Assembly (NCBI RefSeq): GCF_001949145.1
Contig: NW_019091465.1
Coordinates: 423,359 to 438,272 of the forward strand
Reading direction: 5' to 3'
Origin: Acanthaster planci
Lineage: Eukaryota; Echinodermata; Asteroidea; Valvatida; Acanthasteridae
Length of the DNA stretch: 14,914 nt
The position numbers and the translations under genes are program-made. The notes beneath the pieces are model-generated. The model was not told the DNA's origin. It made no database searches and saw only the letters and a list, made by a program, of their open reading frames with translations. Each line of letters opens with the position of its first letter. Position 1 is the first letter of the stretch. Shown piece by piece: positions 1-7,526 of the stretch.

Positions 1-182
1 TGGTGTTAAAGCAGACAATTTATGCTAGTGGGAAACAATAAAATTCCAAGGATGCATTGAGGGATGCGATTAAGGAAGCAGCAGCACGTGTTTCGAAGGA
101 AACAATAAACAATTTGACAAAATCAGTGGACAGCAGACTGTTGACAGTCATCAGCAAACAGGATGGCTATATTGACATGTGA
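1..182 (+). pseudogene. Tc1/mariner-like transposase, C-terminal remnant
   Basis: Reading the frame that starts at base 3 gives a tail typical of Tc1-type transposases: an IYASGKQ segment, then NSKDALRDAIKEAA, then ETINNLTKSVDSRLLTVI and a terminal GYIDM before TGA at 180-182. In this family the end has the pattern 'Y-x-x-G-K-Q-aromatic ... L-W-x-x-I ... L-x-x-S-M-x-x-R-hydrophobic-x-x-V-I-x-x-x-G-x-Y', which this follows closely. A TAA at 39-41 sits where an aromatic residue is expected after GKQ, so the copy is broken. The catalytic DDE region lies to the left of the window and cannot be judged. The protein would have cut and pasted its own element. Assignment to Tc1/mariner rests on the remembered family pattern and not on a search. 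Confidence 0.62.
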
Positions 183-1086
183 CGTTTATTAGCTTAAAAT
201 AGGATGCTTAGTGCAACTGTTTATTTTTTGTTTGTTTAGTTTTGTTTTTGATGTTTTGATTTTTTTTCTTAAGGTGCAATAAAAATGATTTCTGCTTTAC
301 AATGACTTATAATCTGGAGAAAATAATAAAACATGACTGCACTGCACACTTACTGTTACTATGTTACATAATATCTCTGGACAGTAGAAAACAAACGCTA
401 TGAAGAGATGACAATATTATATTGATCTGGAGAAAATAATTGTTTGTAATGAATTTCATTTGCAAATGAACATATAAAATATAATATTTGAAATCAATAA
501 CTTTACCAAAAGTGGTGTTTTGCAATGGAATTTTAATTTTAAACTTTGCATTTGCATAATAAGTTTGGACACAGTGTAGTCAAAAGCGAGGCATCCCCCG
601 ATGAAATACAACACACTTACCGCAAATCTTCGAATAAAACCGTTACAAAAACGTACATTGTAAAGTGCATGGACAGCATAGCTGTATATTCTCCATCTCT
701 CGGAAATGCACTGAGTGTACGATGTTGTGAATGTACGTGGGGTAAGAGCCAAACCCGTCGTTAGAATAAGCATCTCACCGACCCAACCGCACTGTAGCAC
801 CTTACACATGTAATTTTCCACGCAGTTTTAATTATCTAGTGACGGCGAAATAAAAGGAATCCAGCCCGTTTGAAGTACCCAGGTCTTTTGCCTGCTGAGC
901 TTTTTGTTTTGCCTGGCCTTCAATTCCCCCTTCAGTGGTGGACGGATCGCCACCCCCAAGCGATCAGCCGGGGCCGGACCGCTAGAGGATAACTTCAGTT
1001 TGCGGTACCCGCTGCTACCCCTGATTTGGACCGGCCAGCCGACACCGGCAAGCTCAGTGGTCAAGTGGCGAAGACGTCTGCACTTT
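183..1086. other. Non-coding stretch after the transposase remnant
   Basis: No gene is recognised. The first 300 bases are AT-rich with T-runs and would include the 3' end of the Tc1-like element, but I could not identify its terminal inverted repeat. A 16-bp sequence, ATCTGGAGAAAATAAT, occurs twice in direct orientation (312-327 and 425-440). From about 840 the base composition becomes clearly more GC-rich (CCGGGGCCGGACC, ACCGGCCAGCC). Open frames here on both strands (for example 828-1094 minus) have low-complexity composition and match no family I know. Confidence 0.5.
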
Positions 1087-1178
1087 GGAACCAAAATGGC
1101 TGATTGTACAGTACAGCATACAGCTGTTATGTGCTAATTGTCCATGTGTAGTGACGCATAATCCCCCATTTTGGTTCC
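1087..1178. repeat. Imperfect inverted repeat
   Basis: GGAACCAAAATGG at 1087-1099 is matched by its exact reverse complement at 1166-1178 (13 bp). Continuing inward, the arms still agree at about 6 of 10 positions (CTGATTGTAC against GGGATTATGC), so the arms are about 23 bp with mismatches around a loop of roughly 45 bases. It may be a small fold-back element or the ends of a deleted DNA transposon. No target-site duplication was established. Confidence 0.55.
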
Positions 1179-2851
1179 ACAAACTGTCACACCTTTGGTC
1201 GCACTTGCCCCATAAGAAGCCGAAATCAAAAGTGTCCCACACCATTGTGCGGGAAGTGCGCCCTCTTTCAATTCTACACAATGATTGTACCCGCACAGGT
1301 CAAGTTTGAGCGGGCAGGTTGTTGATGATCTAAGACTGCTTTGCTTGGAACTGGATTGCAAACAACCTCCTCATCAGGGTTTTCCAGGAGTACATGGAAA
1401 AACTCGTGAGATATTGATTTTTAAACAGCAGCAACAAATAGCGAGATTGCTAACAAAGCAGGAGACAATGGGAGTTTTTGCAAAATTAACAAAGATAATT
1501 TTGAGAAACACAGAAATACATGTTCCGGTTGAATGGGAGGATTTCAACTCAGTTATCGAAAAATTAATCACCAAAGAATGTTCATGGCCGCTGCCATTTT
1601 ACTTGCCAATATAAACCCAGCGATAAACGGTTGTCCGTTCCCAGCGTTCGACTTACGAACAACGAATCGAGCTGTTCGTAAAAAATACAGACCAAGCCTC
1701 CTGAACTCAGCCACAATGTTTGCCTGTAATGTCCAATACACCACAGAGGGGCCCAGGTAGTCTCAAGAAAATCCGTCCCTTCCGTGGAGTTGGATATAGT
1801 ATGGCCCCGCCCATGGCCCCTACCCCGTTTATTTTATCCGGCAACAGATTTACTCTTCCGAAGTCATCTTGTCCAAATCCAACCCTCAAGGCCAACTAAT
1901 TGGTCATGGTTGTCAATACTAGTGACTTGGGCGGTTGCGTGTCTCCAAGGGATTCGATGCAACTAATTTCTTCTTAATAATTAATTATCCTCCTTTCATC
2001 CATTTTCGAGTTTTCTTTTACACTGTGTTTTCTTTTATACTCGTCTTGGTTCCGTTTTGTGTGTTCAGTAAATAATATCATGATGATAAGTCCCTGATCG
2101 CTTTATTTAGCAGTCTTAACCACAGTGGCGTATCTTGGTGTTGAGACAGTGTTGGCGTAGTGTTTTTAAGCCTGGAAACTACCAGTAGCATCATTTGTTC
2201 AGCGATAAAATGATTTTTGTGGAGTGTCTGGCACTTTCGCTTCCTATTTAAAAAAAAATGGCAGCATGTTTCCTCTTCCTCGACGCTGGATTCGCCACTG
2301 CTTGACCGGCTGCGCGAGGCTCAGGGTGGGCAGACGAGAAGGCTGCAACACGGGGAAGCAAAATCCAAACATTTCCCTGAGCTCCAAGAAGTCGCTGCCG
2401 CGCTGTTAACACCACTAGGCCTATGTCTTCTCCTGGCAGACGGCCCCAGCAAGCAGAGAGTCACGCCCATGACAACCATACCAATGTATGCGGCTGTTGT
2501 CAGCTAGAAAACGAAACAGTACAGGCCCCTGTAGCCATCGAAAGCCTTGTTATCACTTGGTTGGTAGTTACTGTAGACCCATGCATTTCTTCAAGGACGA
2601 GATACAACGTTTGGGTTTACAGAAAGTCTGTTAATTTACCAACCACTAGCTACTGTTTTATAGTTAAGAAGAAATTAGAATGGTGCGATTTTCTTTGAGT
2701 TGTCGGGCTTAGTGATCCCTGTTCACCACTTCCCGAATAGCATCGTGTAATTAGGGCGTGGTTGTGGCTAAATGGTGATTCAGGTTCCGCGGCTTCTGAC
2801 TAACCCGCCCCAAACAAAGATACTGACAAAATGGTAAGAGCCAACAACACT
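1179..2851. other. Non-coding stretch
   Basis: No supported gene. An open frame at 1285-1614 on the plus strand contains a run rich in K, Q and I (around 1420-1560) but shows no motif I recognise, no clear splice signals and no continuation in neighbouring frames. Other short frames (1533-1760, 2217-2507, 2423-2698) overlap each other and look like chance. Moderately GC-rich patches around 1740-1830 and 2280-2460 alternate with AT-rich DNA. Confidence 0.45.
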
Positions 2852-2918
2852 GGGCTGGATAGCTCAGTTAGTAAAGCGTCAGTACAGTAATTAGGGCGAC
2901 GCATGTTTAATGCTGCCA
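2852..2918 (+). repeat. tRNA-derived SINE head, degenerate
   Basis: GGGCTGGATAGCTCAGTTAG followed by TAAAGCG resembles the 5' half of a tRNA, with a near-consensus RNA polymerase III A box (TAGCTCAGTTAG, 2860-2871). About 30 bases later, CGCATGTTTAATGCTGCC occupies the T-arm position. It looks like a decayed B box (consensus GGTTCGANNCC), with the invariant TTCGA lost. The acceptor ends do not pair and the anticodon arm is not convincing, so this is not a working tRNA. A tRNA-headed SINE fragment is the best explanation; its body and tail could not be delimited. Confidence 0.5.
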
Positions 2919-3506
2919 AAATCAAATTCTTTGTTCGTCTTTTTAATCATTTGCAAGCACCTTGTCTGGTTTCCCGTCATACTTTGATTCATGATATATG
3001 CTTTAAATATTTTGAAAACCATTACCTAGTCTTCAGGGCAGCTTAGTGTACCTGGATACATCCCCACTAGCGAGGAAGAAACACTGCATTAGTATCAAGT
3101 ATTATAATTTCTTGGATATGATGCTGTATCTGAACAGGTTTCCGTTTCAAATACATTTGACTGAGATTAGATTAACTTGGATGTGTCCATTCCTCTGGAA
3201 TAGGGTAATTGGACATTTCAAAGTGTGCAACTGCTAATAGAAGAATAGTATGGATACCAGGCCCAAGGATTCTGACTACTCTACGAATCAAAGTTCCGGT
3301 ATCACTTAATGTGAGACTGGAGGAAATCCTCAAGTTTTTCGGAGATAGCCGAGATATTCCGAAGTCGTCCCGTCTATATTCGGGATGTTCAGTTGTTCCC
3401 GGCTGGGTAGGTAGTCTAGCTGTTGAACGTAAACTTTTGTATCCGATTGGCAACTGTTGATCCAACTGTATTTGACTTTATACATTGAAGGCGAGGGTCG
3501 CCTTGG
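2919..3506. other. Non-coding stretch
   Basis: Nothing recognised. Opposed open frames at 3172-3465 (minus) and 3209-3460 (plus) overlap almost completely, and neither shows a known motif. The 3' part could belong to the same insertion that carried the helicase remnant which follows, but no boundary is visible. Confidence 0.4.
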
Positions 3507-3789
3507 CCGAAATGCAGAATATAAGTTTAAGAATAATACGTTTCTCCGACCATTGCAGGCTTTATGCCTGAATCATGCTCACAGTGGGCATACATTTGCA
3601 GTATTGCTCACTGGATATGGGAAAAACTTAATTTTTGAGATGTTGCCACTGATGAATTCTACAACACCCGGGCTCTCAACTTGTGACCCCTGACCCTTGC
3701 ATCATATCTATTTGCATCCCTGGGTGATGCCTGACCAAAGTTTTTTTATCAAAAGTTGTCAGGGAATCTTTTGGCAGGAACCAGACTAG
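3507..3789 (+). pseudogene. RecQ-type DNA helicase N-terminal fragment, broken
   Basis: One frame reads EYKFKNNTFLRPLQ, then FAVLLTGYGKNLIFEMLPL. This is the family arrangement of a Q-motif-like FLRPLQ element followed by motif I (Walker A). In functional RecQ-type helicases motif I is usually TGxGKS, and the Lys-Ser pair binds ATP; here the Ser is Asn (3610-3627). The frame hits TGA at 3691-3693, then continues in the same frame with IYLHPWVMPDQ and FFIKSCQGI. These align with the motif Ia region (roughly SPLxSLMxDQ followed by a helix ending in GI). The spacing from the motif I GK to DQ is about 36 residues, normal for RecQ. Another stop follows at 3787-3789, and no DEAH motif II was found downstream. 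I read this as a decayed copy of a 3'-5' helicase gene or helicase-bearing element. It could be an exon plus chance similarity, but two motifs at the right spacing argue against that. Confidence 0.6.
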
Positions 3790-4610
3790 TAGAAGAAGAT
3801 CCTGTAGTTTTATCTACTGGATAGAGACGACATTTAAAAGAATGTTCGTTTGTGAATGGACAACTCATTCCGGTTCGACCTTTTTTTTTAAATTTAAAAG
3901 AAAATGTTAAAGGTTCAGAACATTAATAACGGCCTGATAGATACCGCCTCCCCCACCTAATTGGTGTTTACTACTATAACAGAAAAAAGTATTATAGTCG
4001 TTTCAAGAGAAGTCTATTAGTGGATATTTATTTTCCCATATGATATTGCTTGAAACAATGATTTGCTCGCACATAACGTCATCGTTGTTTTTTTTTAAAT
4101 AAAAGTTGTGTACATTTAGAAGAAAAACTCTTTTTTGAGGAATCGTTCAAGAACTTCTATTTCAAAACCGTAAAAATAGGAAATGTGGAACAGGTTCATA
4201 CAGCAAAAACCCTCAGATGATCTTTAAGAGGTAAACCTTTGCCTGATTCAAGGAATTATAATGAACACAGTTGGTAAATAGCCGAAATCAATTAGTAAAA
4301 ATGCAAGTGTGGAATCGTGAAATTGAAAATTCTTGGTTTCCTAGCTTTTGGCTCTCTGCATTGAGCGTCACTAACAAAGATGTGGGGCTCTTCGTCAAAA
4401 CAAAAATTCCTAATTGACTACTTTTCGGCCTTGCCAGTAAACACGTTTTCTACGTGATGAAAAGTAACATTAGTGTCTCTTCGTGTAAAGGCAAAATGCA
4501 CTTATCAAGATTCGTCCCTTCACCAAATGAAACCAATCGAAATAAAAAAAATGCTACTTTCACTAAATGCGGGGTTGCAGATTTGCATTCACGTGAAGGG
4601 ACATCTTTGG
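3790..4610. other. Non-coding, AT-rich stretch
   Basis: No gene is recognised. The region is AT-rich, with T- and A-runs near 3880 and 4090. Some of it may be the further decayed body of the helicase remnant upstream, but the helicase frame cannot be followed past 3789. The right end runs into the repeat family that begins near 4611. Confidence 0.4.
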
Positions 4611-4663
4611 TGCGTCAAAAATGGACCACCCTATTGTCTCTTTTTCTGCAAGTAGATTTTCGG
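4611..4663 (+). repeat. Dispersed repeat copy 1
   Basis: The sequence runs GTCAAAAATGGACCACCC, then TGTCTCTTTTTCTGCAAG, then TAGATTTTC. A diverged direct copy lies at 4801-4850 and a diverged inverted copy at 5772-5820. The order of elements (T/GGGAC-A-CCC, then TCTC-TTTCTGC-A, then AGATTTT) is conserved in all three. This pattern fits subterminal or terminal repeats of one or more non-autonomous DNA transposons. Alignment was by eye. Confidence 0.45.
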
Positions 4664-4800
4664 GATTTGGGACTCTGCGTGAAAGTATTTTGAAAACTTA
4701 ATTTGCTGCTTGCCAAAATTTGGATTTTACTTTAAGAAAGCTTCGTAGCGCCTAAAAAGTGGACGACTAAAAACTTTAAATTTCCACTAGCATTTTTTTA

Positions 4801-4850
4801 TGCTTGCAAATAGGACAACCCAATTTTCTCATTTCTGCAAGAAGATTTTC
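4801..4850 (+). repeat. Dispersed repeat copy 2
   Basis: TGCTTGCAAATAGGACAACC followed by CAATTTTCTCATTTCTGCAA and GAAGATTTTC parallels copy 1 at 4611-4663 in the same orientation, with many substitutions. Copies 1 and 2 are 190 bp apart. The stretch between them is AT-rich and has no gene. Confidence 0.42.
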
Positions 4851-5771
4851 GATTTTTTTATGTTCAGATTTGTTGAACCCTCCACTATTCATACATATCA
4901 CAGTATGTGTATCTGATGATTGCTCTGGACTCTTCACATTGTAACTTTGAATTTTTTGTCTGAATGACCCAGGCCTCCACTATAACTGTCCACTTGTACT
5001 GATGACTTGCACAAACATTCAAATGAAACAAAAATTAATTAAATTTTTGATGTCAAATCAGTGACCGATTGGTGTACAGGCTGAAAGATTTATTTTCGTT
5101 GTGGCTATCCTTTTTGTGATTGAAATTATTTGCTGAATACGTGTTTTGGAATTGGTGAGGCTTCAAAATTAATTCAGCAAGTTCAAGTTGCACTTTAATA
5201 TTTACCATTTTTACTTTCTCTATTTCGCCCTTTTTGAAACTCTTGGTTCACTTGGTTAACAGCACTTAGCTTCTTCTCTTGATACGGCCTTTTTTCAATT
5301 CATTTTTTTCTTTTTTTTTTTCATTCCGCAACAATTTCAATTGTACTACTGGACATGGACACAACAGTGTATTACATCCAGCATCGTTTAGGGGACACAT
5401 AAATGTCCGACGGCAAGCCGCCGTCGTCGTCATTCTAATTACACGGGTGTGCTGGGAAGTCGGAAGTTTGCGGTACCATAAAGGACTGTCAGGATTTCAA
5501 TTCCCATTTGCAAGTTTCTCAATGGAAAAAAATATTTCTTCCACATTGTTTTTCAGAGCTGTGACACCACCCGTCAGACAATTGACCCTCTACCGTTAAA
5601 TGTTGGCTGTTCATCGTCCCAAGACCGTTCCATTTTGAGCGGCGTTGCGGTCGTTTCGGTTTTCAACTTGTCCACTTTTGGACCACCCTGCAGTCGTCAA
5701 AGTGATATCCCAATTTCTGCTAGTATAAAATTGGGTTTTATGAAAAGGGGTCGTGCAACTTGATATAACTT
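4851..5771. other. Interior of the repeat-flanked region
   Basis: No recognised gene. The open frame at 5279-5599 begins in a poly-T tract and shows no domain. A small perfect stem (CGACGGC 5408-5414 / GCCGTCG 5420-5426) and a further partial copy of the flanking repeat (TTTGGACCACCCTGCAGTCG then CAATTTCTGCTAG, about 5675-5723) are visible. The whole interval could be the body of a non-autonomous element bounded by the inverted copies. Confidence 0.35.
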
Positions 5772-5820
5772 AAAATCTACTGGCAGAAAATGAGAAGACG
5801 GGGCTGTCCACCTTTGAAGC
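5772..5820 (-). repeat. Dispersed repeat copy 3, inverted
   Basis: Read on the minus strand this is GCTTCAAAGGTGGACAGCCC, then CGTCTTCTCATTTTCTGCC, then AGTAGATTTT. It matches copy 1 at 4611-4663, including the shared TAGATTTT end and the GGAC-A-CCC block. Because it is inverted relative to copy 1 at a distance of about 1.2 kb, the pair could be the ends of one transposon. Confidence 0.42.
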
Positions 5821-6466
5821 TCCATAGACAGGACCCGCCCTAGAAATGGTCCGACCCATGTAGGAAAAGCATATCAGTGAACTGCTCACGCACGGAAGTC
5901 GACGTTGCTGCTTGTTGGTGAGTAGAATCTTCCATTTCTCCAGCCTGCGAGGCCTGTAGCCTTATTTAAAGTCAGTCCATAAATGCATACAGCGACTGTA
6001 CATGACAAATACATGAAGCAACTTTGCAGTAATGCAGGCAGAGGGTGCCTTTTTACTCTTCGTGCTTGAAGCACACGTCAGCCATGTTGCTGTTCCAGCG
6101 TGGGCCCATCAAAAACATGTCAATGTTGGGCACACTCGGCTTGTTGGCACGATTGCCCGATCTCTCTGCGTGCGATTTGGTCATTGAAGTCTCCAACTTG
6201 CAATATTTTAACTACCGTGAGAGAAAACGAGCCGTGAGGAGATGGTGGAATTATCATGAAATCGATCCCATGACCGCGCTAAGCAATCGCGTTTCTCCAC
6301 CGAGCGAGAGCCCCCAACAACACTCGTTCGTCCATGTACATGAAAGCGTACCACTCAACACAGCACGTGTACTTTGTATTACTAGCGATATCGATGTGAA
6401 TGTACATGTACTGTACGTCGTCCTGCATGAACGCTGTCTGTGTACTGAGGATTTCTGGACATCCCT
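5821..6466. other. Non-coding stretch with an unexplained open frame
   Basis: A plus-strand open frame at 6045-6482 would encode 145 residues. It has ordinary composition and a basic segment (YRERKRAVRRWW), but no domain I recognise, no homolog I can name and no obvious splice context. I treat it as a chance frame. Alternating TACATG/GTAC sequence occurs around 6395-6420. Confidence 0.35.
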
Positions 6467-6558
6467 ACGCGAAAGGTACTAAGTCAGGGAATCCCCTTGA
6501 CTTGAAATCAACACGCGAAAGGTACTGAGTCGGGGGATCCCCTAGACTTGAAATCAAG
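6467..6558 (+). repeat. 46-bp tandem duplication, two copies
   Basis: Copy 1 (6467-6512) and copy 2 (6513-6558) both begin ACGCGAAAGGTACT and contain GACTTGAAATCAA near the end. They differ at 5 of 46 positions, four substitutions in the middle and one at the last base. The units are directly adjacent, which points to a recent local duplication. Confidence 0.85.
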
Positions 6559-7524
6559 TCGTGAGTCGGTCGTGTTTTTTGTCCAGAACAATATGAGCCA
6601 GCATGCTCCGTTGATTCTGTTCACCGTTGCCTGTAACCCAGCGTGCTGCGGTTCGGCCCGCCTACGACGAGTGTTCGTTGGCTGTTCAGGCTGTTGCTAC
6701 ATATTAAACAGATTCATCTATTTTATATTTAAGGATGCCTGTATTTGATTAGTGCCAGTTTCTTTCCTTTAATATATTGCATTAATACCCCTTTTTTATA
6801 CGACGTTTAAGACCTGATAAACAATCGGTAGTATTTTGAAGCTATTGCAAATTGAAAAATTTTGCACGAGGATCAGTTATCTGTAGGTAGTGCACGTGTT
6901 CGTTGATGCAGTACATGTACATGTACGCGCAGGTGTACACATCGTGGCCGACTATCAGTTGACATAGAGCCAAAGTTGAAAATTATAAACCTAACGAAAG
7001 ACACTCCGCAAAAGCTTAAAAATACCATGGTGTCCTCGTCAAACACTTTTCACTGCGATTACGAAGATATGCAGCACGTGTGGAACAAGTGAGGAACACT
7101 TCAACATTTTGATCGTAAATTTTTTTTTTTTCAGAAATGTAGCGTACACACATCTTTCACCCCATTTTCCCCGAAATATTGCCTAAGATTAAGAAGAAAC
7201 ACATCACAAATTGAATTTGAAGCCTGATTATACTTCTCTGGTATAAATTCAGCAAGCTTTTACACAATGTAGAAGATCTCCACGGATGGATTTTGGTATA
7301 GTCTTTTGCTGGCTGGAGTCGCCATTTTAACAAGCACAGAAAATGACCACGAATTCGCCGAATTTTGGCGCATACGCACAAACTAAGTGGAAGGGTGAAC
7401 GTACATTTGTACAGTGATTCACAAACGTTCCATCGGTGCTCAGCTTTAAAATCGTTCACTGGACTGTTCTTTAGTGCTGCACGTGGTTGAAATGCTCTAT
7501 CTTTGTCTTTTGAATACTTTGCAG
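6559..7524. other. Upstream region of the TRIM-NHL gene
   Basis: Nothing coding is recognised. A stretch rich in ACATGTAC lies at about 6905-6935. A TATA-like TATAAAT lies at 7242-7248, 279 bp before the ATG, but there is no other core promoter evidence. A long T-run ending in TCAG at 7119-7134 looks like a splice acceptor but leads into no open frame. The region should contain the 5' UTR exon(s) or promoter of the gene that follows; I cannot place the transcription start. Confidence 0.4.
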
Positions 7525-7526
7525 AA
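7500..7526 (+). promoter_or_regulatory. Splice acceptor just before the TRIM start codon
   Basis: A pyrimidine-rich tract (TCTTTGTCTTTTGAATACTTT) ends in GCAG at 7521-7524, two bases before the ATG at 7527. This has the form of a vertebrate/invertebrate 3' splice site and implies that the first coding exon begins at 7525, with the 5' UTR in one or more upstream exons. The frame remains open upstream without an ATG, through this tract, which also argues that translation starts at 7527. Confidence 0.6.

Noticed and set aside
828-1137. Overlapping open frames on both strands in the GC-rich patch
   Set aside because: GC-rich DNA with few stops gives open frames on both strands; neither shows a motif.
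2852-2918. Functional tRNA gene
   Set aside because: The B box lacks TTCGA, the acceptor ends do not pair and the anticodon arm is poor; only a SINE-type remnant is supported.
6045-6482. 145-residue protein gene
   Set aside because: No domain, no splice context, and its end runs into the tandem duplication; open length alone is not enough in this composition.
7119-7139. Poly-T followed by TCAG as a splice acceptor for an upstream coding exon
   Set aside because: No open frame or domain follows; a T-run ending in CAG is common by chance in this AT-rich DNA.
7503-7526. Upstream extension of the TRIM-NHL start (TTG-initiated, adding eight residues)
   Set aside because: The extension begins at TTG and crosses what looks like a splice-acceptor tract ending in AG at 7524. 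The ATG at 7527 is a far better start for an animal gene.
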